DNA from: Bacteroidota bacterium
GTDB taxonomy: Bacteria > Bacteroidota > Bacteroidia > B-17B0 > Aurantibacillaceae
Length of the DNA stretch: 58,099 bases
Direction of reading: 5' to 3'
Assembly: GCA_030681615.1 (NCBI GenBank)
Contig: JAUXSA010000065.1
Coordinates: forward strand, 1-58,099
Part shown: positions 41,135-50,366 of the stretch, piece after piece
Numbering within the stretch: the first letter of the stretch is position 1
Layout: the number at the start of each line of letters is the position of its first letter
Translations under genes and position numbers: made by a program
Notes under the pieces: generated by a model
What the model saw: only the letters and a program-made list of their open reading frames with translations
Database searches by the model: none
What the model was told of the DNA's origin: nothing

Positions 41135-41368
41135 TTAATTGACAGAGATAATTTCTTTTATTTCGGGAACAGCGCGTTTAATGGTTTCTTCAATTCCTGC
41201 TTTCATGGTCATGTGACTCATGTTACAGGTTTTGCAGGCGCCTTTTAATTCTAATTTAAGGATGCTGCCATCAGTAATATCAATAACCTCTACATTGCCT
41301 CCATCAGCCTCTAAATAAGGCCTGATAGTGTCCAACGCATCTTCAACTCTTTTGTACAATACATCCAT
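41135..41368 (-). CDS. NifU-like C-terminal domain protein (Fe-S scaffold type)
   Basis: 77 residues covering one NifU C-terminal (Nfu) domain: RPYLEADGGNVEVIDITDG, LELKGACKTCNMSHMTMKAG, IEETIKRAVPEI. The CxxC pair (CKTC) binds or transfers an Fe-S cluster between subunits. Single-domain Nfu proteins of this length are common. It is the first gene of an operon with metF and truB. Confidence 0.95.
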   Translation of the reverse strand: MDVLYKRVEDALDTIRPYLEADGGNVEVIDITDGSILKLELKGACKTCNMSHMTMKAGIEETIKRAVPEIKEIISVN

Positions 41369-41567
41369 CAGTAAAAATTTAGGTAAAGATACGAGGTAAA
41401 CAACAACTTACCAAAACTTATGCGTTAATGGCAGTATAGCCATAGATAGCTGCTAAGATATAAGCTATTTCTATAAATTAAATGAACTTAATGCATAAAC
41501 CTTTGTTTTAAAGTTGGGAGTAAGCCGAAAAGCCATAAAGTGAGTAGGCACAAAACTAATTAATATC

Positions 41568-42206
41568 ATGATAAAAAAAATCAAAACAATTGCAGCATGT
41601 ATGATTACGGTTACTATTTTATTTATCGGTTGTAAAAAAGCAACTAATGGAAAAGATGGTACTGCTGGCCCTCAAGGTCCACAAGGTTCTCCGGGAGTGG
41701 TTGCTACTTCTACAGACGGTTTTATTACAGGTACTATTTTGGGGACACGTAAGGACGGCACCCCTTTTAATGAGAATTTTAATTATACAAATTATTGGGG
41801 TGGATCTTCTGCTACGCTTGATAGTATAAGCCCGACCACTTATGTTATTAGTTTTAGCAGGGGAATCGATATTTTAAAACAGGATGGTGCTTATTTTACT
41901 TACATTGCTCCAACCCTTACAGCCACTGCAGGCAGTATATCATTAACTAATTTTGCCTTTAGTAAAACATTAGGTACAAATAAGGAGTTTCAATTTTCAA
42001 CCACTAACAACACCTCACTAAGCGCAACTTCGCTTGTGTACAATAGCAACACAGGACTTTTTACCGGAAATTTTAGCGGTAGTATTGCGGCTATAAATAA
42101 TACTTCCGGTAACTCTGCTACTATATCGGGAAGTTTTCAGGTAACTGTAACTCAGATATATAATTTTATTAAAAAGGGCTCTCCCGTTTCGAGCTCTGCT
42201 CAGTAA
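41568..42206 (+). CDS. Lipoprotein with a short collagen-like stretch
   Basis: 212 residues. Lipoprotein signal peptide with lipobox FIGC (Cys22). Just after the lipidation site come five Gly-X-Y triplets (GKDGTAGPQGPQGSPG). A Ser/Thr-rich, beta-type domain follows, ending in alternating strands (TISGSFQVTVTQIYNF). Such collagen-like spacers often hold a domain away from the membrane. I do not recognise the C-terminal domain. It is an isolated gene with its own terminator; the ~200 bp upstream hold nothing I can name. Confidence 0.78.
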   Translation: MIKKIKTIAACMITVTILFIGCKKATNGKDGTAGPQGPQGSPGVVATSTDGFITGTILGTRKDGTPFNENFNYTNYWGGSSATLDSISPTTYVISFSRGIDILKQDGAYFTYIAPTLTATAGSISLTNFAFSKTLGTNKEFQFSTTNNTSLSATSLVYNSNTGLFTGNFSGSIAAINNTSGNSATISGSFQVTVTQIYNFIKKGSPVSSSAQ

Positions 42207-42226
42207 TACTTATATTTATTGATAAC

Positions 42227-42257
42227 AAAAATCCTGGCTTTAAAAGCCGGGATTTTT
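42227..42257 (+). terminator. Terminator of the collagen-like lipoprotein gene
   Basis: AAAAATCCTGGCTTT and AAAGCCGGGATTTTT form a long stem with one T-G wobble and a T run at the end, 20 bp past the stop. Confidence 0.88.
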
Positions 42258-42358
42258 GTTTACCCAATTTTAAGGTAAGTAAAATAGTTAACTACATTTC
42301 AGAACAAGTATGTTTTGTGATTTGCTAAATGAATTTTATTTTATGTACTTTGCCCATA

Positions 42359-43093
42359 ATGGAAGAAGATAACTTAATTTTTGGTACCCGTGCGGTAATG
42401 GAGGCTTTGGAAGCCGGAAAAGACATTGAAAAAATATTTATTCAAAAAGGCTTATCTAACGAATTATATCATCAATTACGCAATGCTTTAAAAGGCCAGG
42501 CGGTGCCCATTCAAATTGTGCCGCCCGAAAAATTAAAACGCATTACCGATAAGAACCACCAGGGTGTTGTAGCTTATTTAACTGAAATTAATTATTACAA
42601 TTCTGAAGAACTTTTAGGAGAGGTTTTCGAAAAAGGAAAAATTCCTTTGGTCTTAATTTTAGATCGCGTAACAGATGTAAGAAACTTTGGCGCTATTGCC
42701 CGTGGAGCAGAATGCGCAGGAGTAGATTTTATTATTATCCCAAGTCGTGGTGCCGCACAAATTACAGGCGATGCTATAAAAACCAGCGCTGGTGCACTAC
42801 ACCGTATAAAAGTTTGCCGCGAAGATAATTTAAAAACAACGATCGACTATTTAAAAGAAAGTGGTTTGCAAATAGTTTCCTGTCACGAAAAAACAGATAA
42901 TTTAATTTACGATGCTGATCTTACAAAACCTACTGCCATTATTGTTGGTAGCGAAGAGAATGGCATTAGCAACGAATATTTAAAACGCAGCGATATACAG
43001 GTAAAAATTCCGATGGCCGGTAAAATAGCCTCGTTAAACGTTTCTGTAGCTTCGGGTATTGTTTTGTTTGAAGCTGTTAAACAGCGCTTATAG
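42359..43093 (+). CDS. rlmB: SpoU/TrmH-family 23S rRNA 2'-O-methyltransferase (RlmB-like)
   Basis: 244 residues from ATG 42359; an in-frame ATG at 42329 is less likely because family similarity begins at EDNLIFGTRAVMEAL. The L30e-like N-terminal domain (IEKIFIQKGL, KNHQGVVAYLTE) precedes the knotted SPOUT domain: LILDRVTDVRNFGAIARGAE, IIVGSEENGISNEYL and IPMAGKIASLNVSVASGIVLFE, the three TrmH motifs. RlmB methylates G2251 of 23S rRNA; assignment against other TrmH paralogues is by overall likeness. It converges on a hydrolase across an inverted-repeat element. Confidence 0.92.
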   Translation: MEEDNLIFGTRAVMEALEAGKDIEKIFIQKGLSNELYHQLRNALKGQAVPIQIVPPEKLKRITDKNHQGVVAYLTEINYYNSEELLGEVFEKGKIPLVLILDRVTDVRNFGAIARGAECAGVDFIIIPSRGAAQITGDAIKTSAGALHRIKVCREDNLKTTIDYLKESGLQIVSCHEKTDNLIYDADLTKPTAIIVGSEENGISNEYLKRSDIQVKIPMAGKIASLNVSVASGIVLFEAVKQRL

Positions 43094-43104
43094 AACAAAT
43101 AAAA

Positions 43105-43177
43105 AGCCGCAGATTTCGCTGATCACACAGAAGAATTTTTCTTCAAAAAAATCTGTGTCATCTGTGCAATCTGTGGC
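43105..43177. repeat. Convergent-junction inverted repeat, copy 3 (73 bp)
   Basis: Left arm GCCGCAGATTTCGCTGATCA..., right arm TGTGTCATCTGTGCAATC then TGTGGC. It is 11 bp past the rlmB stop. Its last base is the first base of the complementary TAG stop (43177-43179) of the hydrolase, exactly as in copy 2. Confidence 0.85.
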
Positions 43178-43971
43178 TAATAACACTTCGCTAAAAATTT
43201 CCGTAAGGCTTTATTGCTTTCACGTGGCGATTCTAAAAAACCCATATGCCCATCGTGCTCTAAATACAAAACACTTTTGTTTTTTATGAGATTAGATTGT
43301 TCCAGCAATTGCTCATAAGGTAAAACATTATCCTGCTCACCAATTACCATCATTATTGGGTATTTTACAAGACTCAAAATAATATCGCGCCTTGGCCGGT
43401 CTTTCATACCTAGCAATGCAGCAATAATTCCCTTTTTACTAGTTCCTTTTGCAATAGTAGTAGCAAATACAATTTCTTCTTTTAAATATTTTAAGTTTTT
43501 TGTAGCAAATAAATTCTTGATGGTTGTTTTTGTATAAATGCCTCTATTGGCTTTAACAGCGGCAATAGCGCGCAACCTGTCTTTTTTCTTCTCTTCACTA
43601 TCAGATAATCCTGAACTGTGATATAAACACAAACCGTTTAAATGATCGGGATAAAGATCGGCAAAAGCCAAACCAACATAACCTCCCATACTATGACCGA
43701 TGATGACATATTTTTTTAAACGCAACGAGTCTAAAACTGCCTTTACGCATTTTGCCATAAGGTCCATGCTATGCGCATAGCCAACGCACTCCGTATCTCC
43801 ATGTCCCGGCAGATCGATGGCAATAACACGATATGATTTTGAGAGTTCATTGGTGGTTTGTTCCCAGATCTTATGCGAGCCTAAAAAACCATGCAACAAT
43901 ACAACTACCTTTCCTTTTCCTTTGTCAAAAAAAGTTACTTTTTCATTTTTATATGTCGTTATTTTTAGCAT
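43177..43971 (-). CDS. Alpha/beta-fold hydrolase
   Basis: 264 residues. Motifs: LLHGFLGSHKIWEQTTNELS, IDLPGHGDTECVG, nucleophile elbow IGHSMGGYVGLAFAD, acid region IGEQDNVLPYE, His in EHDGHMGFLESP. The pattern fits general esterases and MenH-like hydrolases, but no menaquinone genes are nearby, so the substrate is open. No signal peptide. It is divergent from feoA; its stop codon abuts an inverted-repeat element. Confidence 0.9.
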   Translation of the reverse strand: MLKITTYKNEKVTFFDKGKGKVVVLLHGFLGSHKIWEQTTNELSKSYRVIAIDLPGHGDTECVGYAHSMDLMAKCVKAVLDSLRLKKYVIIGHSMGGYVGLAFADLYPDHLNGLCLYHSSGLSDSEEKKKDRLRAIAAVKANRGIYTKTTIKNLFATKNLKYLKEEIVFATTIAKGTSKKGIIAALLGMKDRPRRDIILSLVKYPIMMVIGEQDNVLPYEQLLEQSNLIKNKSVLYLEHDGHMGFLESPRESNKALRKFLAKCY

Positions 43972-44089
43972 CTAATTTGAACACAAATTTAATTGTAAGA
44001 TCGGTATTAAAAAATGATAATTGTTCACGAACTACCACATTTAAGGTATAGGTTATAATATCAAAAAATTATAACTTTATGCTTCATTT

Positions 44090-44317
44090 ATGAACTCTTT
44101 AGACCATCTTAAACCAGGCCAAACAGCAATAATTAAGTCTTTTGTGAACGAAACACTCAGTTCAAAATTAATTGAGATGGGTTGTTTGCCGGGCGAAATT
44201 GTTAGTCTTTCAAAAACGGCGCCCCTAGGCTGCCCTATGGCTATTAACATTGCCGGTTATGAGTTAAGTCTTAGAAAGGATGAAGCTGCCTCGGTTATTA
44301 TAGAATTGGTAGCATAA
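44090..44317 (+). CDS. feoA: Ferrous iron transport protein A
   Basis: 75 residues, one SH3-like FeoA domain: LDHLKPGQTAIIKSF, LIEMGCLPGEIVSLSKTAPL, INIAGYELSLRKDEA. FeoA is a small cytoplasmic partner needed for FeoB activity. It starts 4 bp before feoB, so the two are one operon. A ferric-uptake (Fur) site was not identified with confidence in the upstream 118 bp. Confidence 0.96.
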   Translation: MNSLDHLKPGQTAIIKSFVNETLSSKLIEMGCLPGEIVSLSKTAPLGCPMAINIAGYELSLRKDEAASVIIELVA

Positions 44318-44321
44318 ATTT

Positions 44322-46361
44322 TTGTCGGAAATAAAACGAAATAATTATTTAAAAGTTGCATTGCTTGGAAACCCAAATTCAGGTAAATCGAGCGTTTTTA
44401 ATGGTTTAACAGGTCTCTCGCAAAAAACAGGCAATTATGCCGGTGTTACGGTAGACAGGCAGGAGGGCAAAAGCTCTTATTTACATAACGGAAATAAAGT
44501 AACATTTTCAATTCTTGATCTTCCGGGTGTGTATAGTTTGTTTCCAAAATCGAATGATGAAGAAATTGCCTGCAAAACATTACTAGACGAAAAAGAGAAT
44601 ATTGATGTAGTTGTAATTGTTATCGACGCTTCAAACATAAAACGCAATTTATTATTGGCCACACAATTGATCGATCTTAAATTCAAGACTGTAATAGCCT
44701 TGAACATGATAGATGAGGCAGATAAACAGAATATAAAAATAAATATTCCTGAACTTGAAAAAACACTTGGTGTTGAAGTTATTCCATTAGACTCGCGCAG
44801 ACAAATAGGTTTTTCAAAATTAAAAGAGGCAATTATAAATGCCAAAATAAGCGAAAGTCTTTTTTATGATCTTAACGCTGTTTACATTAAGGAGTACAAC
44901 AACTATAAACATTTTATTTTAGCAACTCTTGCTTCAATAAAAAATACGCAAACAACACAATTAGAAAATGCCGATAAGATCTATCGCTTTAATACCATTA
45001 ATTATATAGTTGCCAAAAGTGTACAAAGCCCCGAACAGTTATCGTCTAAAAAAATAAGTTCTAAAATTGATGCCATTACTACACACAAAATTTATGGCTA
45101 TTTTATTTTATTGCTGGTTCTGTTTTTGGTTTTCCAGTTCATTTTCTTTATCTCCGAAACCCCAATGAATTGGATAGAGACAGTCTTTTTGAATTTGGGC
45201 GATCTTATTCATAACAATTTACCACAAGGACAATTGAACGATCTTATTGTAAACGGATTAATTGCAGGAATTAGCGGCGTGGTGATGTTCATTCCTCAAA
45301 TTGCTTTTTTATTTATGTTTATTGGTTTTTTAGAAGATTCTGGTTACATGGCGCGCGCCAGTTTTATAATGGATAAAATTATGCGACGTTTTGGTTTAAA
45401 TGGCAAATCGGTAATTCCATTAATTAGCGGCACCGCTTGTGCGGTTCCGGCTATTATGGGCACGCGCACCATTAGCAATACAAAAGAGCGCTTAATAACC
45501 ATTTTTATTTTACCATTAATTAGTTGCTCGGCGCGTTTACCTGTATACACTTTGCTCATTTCTGTCATGTATCCCAACAGTAAATTTTTGGGTATTTTTA
45601 ATTCTAAAGGTGCCGTTCTGTTTTTACTTTATATACTTGGGTTTGCCGTCACCCTTTTAACAGCTTTTGTCTTAAAAAAAATATTAAAAACAAAAGAAAA
45701 TTCTTTCTACGTTATGGAATTACCCGTTTATCGTTGGCCACAGGCAAAAAATATAGGCTTAATGGTATTTTCAAAAGTAAAAGTGTTTGTTAAAGAAGCG
45801 GGAAAGGTAATTTTAGCAATATCTGTTATACTTTGGTTTTTAAGTACGCATGGCATAAGTGATGAATTTAAAGCGCTCGAAGATCAAAAGATCGCATTAG
45901 AAAATAATTTATCTGCAAATGATAATTCTGTTGCGCTAAAAAAAATAGAAACTGAAAAATTAGAAAGATCTTATATTGGACAATTTGGACAATTTATTGA
46001 ACCTGCCATAAAACCTATTGGCTACGATTGGAAAATTGGCATAGCCCTTATTACTTCATTTGCAGCGCGTGAAGTTTTTGTGGGCACCATGGCAACCATT
46101 TACCAGGCAAACGATTCGGAAAAAGAAATAGGCATAAAACAAAAGTTATTAATTGAAAAGGACGCGTCTGGAAATTTAAAATATACACCGGCGGTTTGTT
46201 GGTCGTTGTTGCTCTTTTATGCCTTTGCTTTGCAGTGCATGAGCACTGTTGCCGTTGTAAAACGCGAAACAAAAAGTTGGAAATGGGTGTTAGTACAATT
46301 CGCATTTATGTCAACTTTAGCCTATTTATCAGCATTTGGGGCCTACCAACTGCTCTCTTAA
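44322..46361 (+). CDS. feoB: Ferrous iron transporter B
   Basis: 679 residues from a TTG start. The N-terminal G domain has G1 GNPNSGKSS (16-24), a Thr switch in GNYAGVTVDRQEG, G3 DLPGVYSL and a G4-like NMIDE. The membrane part has about eight to ten helices with the two Gate motifs: GVVMFIPQIAFLFMFIGFLE, RRFGLNGKSVIPLISGTACA and CSARLPVYTLL. FeoB imports Fe(II) across the inner membrane under GTP control. Length is normal. No feoC or FeoB-associated small Cys protein follows in the 109 bp before the next gene. Confidence 0.97.
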   Translation: MSEIKRNNYLKVALLGNPNSGKSSVFNGLTGLSQKTGNYAGVTVDRQEGKSSYLHNGNKVTFSILDLPGVYSLFPKSNDEEIACKTLLDEKENIDVVVIVIDASNIKRNLLLATQLIDLKFKTVIALNMIDEADKQNIKINIPELEKTLGVEVIPLDSRRQIGFSKLKEAIINAKISESLFYDLNAVYIKEYNNYKHFILATLASIKNTQTTQLENADKIYRFNTINYIVAKSVQSPEQLSSKKISSKIDAITTHKIYGYFILLLVLFLVFQFIFFISETPMNWIETVFLNLGDLIHNNLPQGQLNDLIVNGLIAGISGVVMFIPQIAFLFMFIGFLEDSGYMARASFIMDKIMRRFGLNGKSVIPLISGTACAVPAIMGTRTISNTKERLITIFILPLISCSARLPVYTLLISVMYPNSKFLGIFNSKGAVLFLLYILGFAVTLLTAFVLKKILKTKENSFYVMELPVYRWPQAKNIGLMVFSKVKVFVKEAGKVILAISVILWFLSTHGISDEFKALEDQKIALENNLSANDNSVALKKIETEKLERSYIGQFGQFIEPAIKPIGYDWKIGIALITSFAAREVFVGTMATIYQANDSEKEIGIKQKLLIEKDASGNLKYTPAVCWSLLLFYAFALQCMSTVAVVKRETKSWKWVLVQFAFMSTLAYLSAFGAYQLLS

Positions 46362-46470
46362 TCAATAAATTTGGTCGTTTATCCTTAAATTCTTCCATTA
46401 ACAACAAATAGGGTTTAATATTTTGGTATTCAATAAATTAATTACATTTTTACAGCCTAATTATTAAAAA

Positions 46471-49155
46471 ATGATCCAACGTATTTTAGTAGGCGCCATA
46501 GTTGCTTCGACATTTATTTCGGCCTGCCATAACACCAAAAAAACAACTACAACCGTGGTTGATAATGAACCTGCTTTTCAATTAGACACAATAAGTGTTG
46601 TTGCAAACGAGGTTCCAAAAAAAGAAGAATACCGTGCTTCAAATCCACAAATAAACGATATCATTCATACCAAACTGGAAGTGAATTTTGACTGGAGCAA
46701 TTCACGAATGAATGGGAAAGCAGAGATCAAAGCAAAACGTTATTTCTACCCCGGCAATATGCTCTACTTAAATGCAAGAGGTATGGATATTAAAAGTGTA
46801 GTTGTATCCGAAGTTGCATTTACACTTGTAAAGAAAAAAGAAGGTACTAAAACTGTTGAATCTGCTGTTGAAACTTTAATGCCAATAAAAACGTCAAGTT
46901 ACACATACGAGAACGATTCATTAAAAATTAATTTGGGAAGAACTTTTACAAATAAAGAAACTTATCATGTGCAGATAGAATATGTTGCCAAACCCAACGA
47001 ATTAAAAGTTGGTGGCAGCAGCGCTATTAGCAGCGATAAAGGTTTGTACTTTATCAATCCAACCGGTGAGAATGCTTACAAAATGCCGCAGATATGGACA
47101 CAAGGCGAAACACAGTCCAACTCAGCCTGGTTCCCAACAATAGATAGTCCGAACGAAAAAATGACGCAGGAGATCTTTATGACCGTAGAAGAAAAATATA
47201 CAACGCTATCTAACGGTTTATTGATTGACGCAAAAAAGAATACAAATGGTACACGCACCGATCATTGGAAATTAGATGAGCCTCATGCACCCTATTTAGC
47301 CATGATGGCGGTTGGTGAATTTAAAAAAGTGACTGATGAGCCCTGGAATGGTAAAGAAGTAAGTTATTATGTAGAGAAAGAATACGAAGCGCATGCCAAA
47401 GCTATTTTTGGAGATACCAAAGAGATGATAGAATTCTATTCGGGTAAATTAGGTGTGCCTTATGCATGGCCTAAATACGCACAAATTGCGGTTCGCGATT
47501 ACGTGAGCGGCGCTATGGAAAACACAAGTGCTACGTTGCATGGAGATTTTGCGGTGTATCAAACTACCCGCGAAACGATCGACGGTAAAAAAGGTAATTC
47601 AATTATTGCACACGAATTATTTCACCAATGGTTTGGCGATATTGTAACCTGCGAAAGCTGGAGTAATTTACCCTTGAATGAAAGTTTTGCTACTTACGGC
47701 GAATACTTATGGGAAGAATATAAGTTTGGAAGAGATGCTGCCGATTATCATCATTACAATAGTCGCGAAGGTTATATGGCTTCAGATAAGGAAGTAAACC
47801 TTATTCGTTTTAATTACGAACAGCGCGAAGATATGTTTGATGGTTTTAGCTATAACAAAGGTGGACAGGTTTTACACATGTTACGTAAAGTTGTTGGCGA
47901 CGATGCGTTTTTTGCTTCTTTAAAAAATTACCTGGAGACCAATAAATTTAAAACAGGAGAGATCCATCACCTGCGTTTAGCTTTTGAAGAAGTAACAGGG
48001 CAGGATATGAACTGGTTCTTTAACCAATGGTTTTTAAGCAGGGGTCGCCCAAAATTAATTGTTACAAAAAATTATAATGCAGTCACAGGTAATGTAGAAT
48101 TAACTGTTGAGCAAACTCAGAACTTTAAAAAATATCCTTTATACCGTTTACCAATTGATATAGATACTTATGTGAATGGAAAAGCAGAACGTACAAAAAT
48201 TGTTGTTACCGATGCAAAACAAACATTTAATATTAAAGTGAGTGGCGCACCACAATTAGTAAATTTTGATGCAGAAAGACAATTGTTGTGCGATCTTGAA
48301 TATATAAGAACGCAAGACGAATTTATTTTTCAATATAAGAATGCGCCTTTGTATGTTGACAGATATGAAGCATTGAAACAACTGGATGAAAAATTAGCGG
48401 ATGCAAATGTGTATGCCATGTTTAAATGGGCTGCAGAAAATGATAAATTTCATGTACTAAGAAATTACGCAGCAAATAAATTAATAGAGGCGCCTGCCGA
48501 TAAAATGGCGGAAGTTAAAAGTACTTTATTATCGATCTACAACAACGATAAAAAAACAAGAACAAGAGCAAATGCATTACGTTTATTGAATAAAAAGTTT
48601 GGCACAGATGCTGATGTTAAAGCATTAAACATAAAAGCACTGAACGAACAATCGTATGCCATTTGCGGTGAGGCTATTGAAGCGCTTTCAAAGAACGACC
48701 CAAAATTAGCAATGGAAAAAGTCAAACAATTTGAGAACGAAACCGGGAAAGATGTGCTTTATCCAATTGGCGAATTATATTCTAACCACGGCAGCGATGG
48801 GCAAATACCTTTTTTCCAAAATAATTTAAAGCAGTTCAACGGTTTTGAAGTAATGGGTTTTATCAGCATGTATGCAAAAACAGCAAAACGTTGTACCGCA
48901 TCCACCTCAGCAATTACAGCTGCTGGCGATCTAAATGCATTAGGCAAAGGCGGGAGCAGATTTACCAAATTCAGTGCAGCAAAAGGCATAAGGGATATTT
49001 TACTTGTTTGGGAAGCAAAAGAAAAAACATTAAAAAGCCAGGTAGCCGCGGCTCAGAAAGAGAATAAAGATGTAAGCGCACTTGAGAAAGAATTAAAACT
49101 GACCACGGAAACAAAAGAGATCATCGCAAAAAAATACAACGAAATAAAGAATTAA
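46471..49155 (+). CDS. M1-family aminopeptidase lipoprotein
   Basis: 894 residues. The signal peptide ends in lipobox ISAC (Cys19), so it is anchored in a membrane. The M1 substrate motif GAMEN is at 347-351, and the zinc site is HELFH (381-385) with Glu404 in NESFATYGEYLW. A C-terminal beta/helical-repeat region completes the fold, ending in a Lys/Glu-rich helix. The enzyme removes N-terminal residues from peptides, probably in the periplasm or at the surface as part of peptide feeding. The gene is monocistronic with its own terminator. Confidence 0.95.
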   Translation: MIQRILVGAIVASTFISACHNTKKTTTTVVDNEPAFQLDTISVVANEVPKKEEYRASNPQINDIIHTKLEVNFDWSNSRMNGKAEIKAKRYFYPGNMLYLNARGMDIKSVVVSEVAFTLVKKKEGTKTVESAVETLMPIKTSSYTYENDSLKINLGRTFTNKETYHVQIEYVAKPNELKVGGSSAISSDKGLYFINPTGENAYKMPQIWTQGETQSNSAWFPTIDSPNEKMTQEIFMTVEEKYTTLSNGLLIDAKKNTNGTRTDHWKLDEPHAPYLAMMAVGEFKKVTDEPWNGKEVSYYVEKEYEAHAKAIFGDTKEMIEFYSGKLGVPYAWPKYAQIAVRDYVSGAMENTSATLHGDFAVYQTTRETIDGKKGNSIIAHELFHQWFGDIVTCESWSNLPLNESFATYGEYLWEEYKFGRDAADYHHYNSREGYMASDKEVNLIRFNYEQREDMFDGFSYNKGGQVLHMLRKVVGDDAFFASLKNYLETNKFKTGEIHHLRLAFEEVTGQDMNWFFNQWFLSRGRPKLIVTKNYNAVTGNVELTVEQTQNFKKYPLYRLPIDIDTYVNGKAERTKIVVTDAKQTFNIKVSGAPQLVNFDAERQLLCDLEYIRTQDEFIFQYKNAPLYVDRYEALKQLDEKLADANVYAMFKWAAENDKFHVLRNYAANKLIEAPADKMAEVKSTLLSIYNNDKKTRTRANALRLLNKKFGTDADVKALNIKALNEQSYAICGEAIEALSKNDPKLAMEKVKQFENETGKDVLYPIGELYSNHGSDGQIPFFQNNLKQFNGFEVMGFISMYAKTAKRCTASTSAITAAGDLNALGKGGSRFTKFSAAKGIRDILLVWEAKEKTLKSQVAAAQKENKDVSALEKELKLTTETKEIIAKKYNEIKN

Positions 49156-49170
49156 AGAAAAATACCTTAC

Positions 49171-49202
49171 AAAGCCCTGCAATTTTTTGTAGGGCTTTTT
49201 TT
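49171..49202 (+). terminator. Terminator of the M1 peptidase gene
   Basis: Stem AAAGCCCTGCAA (49171-49182) with TTGTAGGGCTTT (49187-49198), one G-T wobble, followed by T residues. It lies 15 bp past the stop. Confidence 0.92.
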
Positions 49203-49235
49203 GTTTATACAGCATTATTTGATATTTTTAAACGC

Positions 49236-49640
49236 GTGAAAAAGATCTTAGTAATAATATTTGTGTCGGTTCTTGTTTTTAGTTGTTGTACAACTCCTGA
49301 ATCTATCGATAATAAAGCTTTAAAAGTGGTAAGCCAGTTTAACAGCAAATGCCCTATGATGATTGACCAGGAAACCAGGATGGACGGCATTGAAATTAAG
49401 AACGGTAATACCATCGTTTATAAATACACACTCATAAATTTGTTTGCTTCAAAAGTAGACACGGCCAAGTTTAATTTAGCTTTAAGGCCCGGAATTATTA
49501 ATACTATAAAAACAAATGCTGAATTAGACGAACTAAAACGTATTAAGTCGAGTTTTGAATACTATTATAAAGACCGCGAAGACAAATTCATATATTCTTT
49601 TTTAATTACACCTGAAGACTATAACGATCAAACCCCATAA
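49236..49640 (+). CDS. Small lipoprotein, function unknown
   Basis: 134 residues from a GTG start. Lipoprotein signal peptide KKILVIIFVSVLVFSC with lipobox VFSC (Cys17), then CTTPESIDNKALKVV. The mature domain mixes strands and helices (IEIKNGNTIVYKYTLINLF, SFEYYYKDREDKFIYSFLIT). I do not recognise the family. It begins the plus-strand gene run that reaches 55.5 kb, with only 2 bp before the exonuclease gene. Confidence 0.75.
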   Translation: MKKILVIIFVSVLVFSCCTTPESIDNKALKVVSQFNSKCPMMIDQETRMDGIEIKNGNTIVYKYTLINLFASKVDTAKFNLALRPGIINTIKTNAELDELKRIKSSFEYYYKDREDKFIYSFLITPEDYNDQTP

Positions 49641-49642
49641 AA

Positions 49643-50338
49643 ATGACAACAACAGAAATAGAAAAAATATTATTCATCGATATTGAGACCGTTCCTGTAA
49701 CCTACAAATACAGCGATCTGGACGAGAACACCAAAGAGCTTTGGAATAAAAAATGGCAATACAATAAAGATATTGCGCCCGAGCAACAGTACAATAAAGC
49801 CGGCATTTATGCCGAGTTCGCAAAAGTGGTATGTATTGGTTTAGGCTTTTATAACCAGAAAAAGTTTCGCGTAAAAGCAATTACTTCAGATAATGAATCA
49901 GAAATACTCAATCAATTTGCAGAACTTTTAAAGACGCATTTTAATACTTACAGTCATTTATTGTGCGCACATAATGGTAAAGAATTCGATTTTCCTTTCC
50001 TCTGCCGCCGATTTTTGATCAATAATTTACCACTTCCAAAAACATTACAAATTCAGGGCCTAAAACCCTGGGAGGTAAAACATATTGACACTATGGACCT
50101 TTGGAAATTTGGAGACGTAAAAAATTTTAGCTCGCTTAACCTGCTTGCACATGTTTTGGGAATACCTTCGCCAAAAGATGAAATGGATGGAAGTATGGTT
50201 GGAAAGACCTTTTATGAAGAAAAGAACCTTGAGAAAATTGCGAAGTATTGTAAAAAAGATGTTATCACCCTGGCACGCGTCTATAACCGTTTTGCAGGAA
50301 CCGGAAATTTAAGCGATGATGATATTATTTTTGTGTAA
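49643..50338 (+). CDS. Predicted DEDDy 3'-5' exonuclease (PolB-exo-like)
   Basis: 231 residues. DEDD exonuclease motifs: Exo I FIDIET (Asp13, Glu15), Exo II CAHNGKEFDFPFLCRRF, Exo III YCKKDVITLARVY with Tyr and Asp, so the DEDDy subtype. The family is the stand-alone predicted exonuclease related to the proofreading domain of B-family polymerases. Its cellular role is not settled. Cytoplasmic. Its 2-bp spacing to the preceding lipoprotein gene and 28 bp to gpsA suggest one transcript. Confidence 0.92.
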   Translation: MTTTEIEKILFIDIETVPVTYKYSDLDENTKELWNKKWQYNKDIAPEQQYNKAGIYAEFAKVVCIGLGFYNQKKFRVKAITSDNESEILNQFAELLKTHFNTYSHLLCAHNGKEFDFPFLCRRFLINNLPLPKTLQIQGLKPWEVKHIDTMDLWKFGDVKNFSSLNLLAHVLGIPSPKDEMDGSMVGKTFYEEKNLEKIAKYCKKDVITLARVYNRFAGTGNLSDDDIIFV

Positions 50339-50366
50339 ATTCATACAAATTTAAACACGCTCTTAC

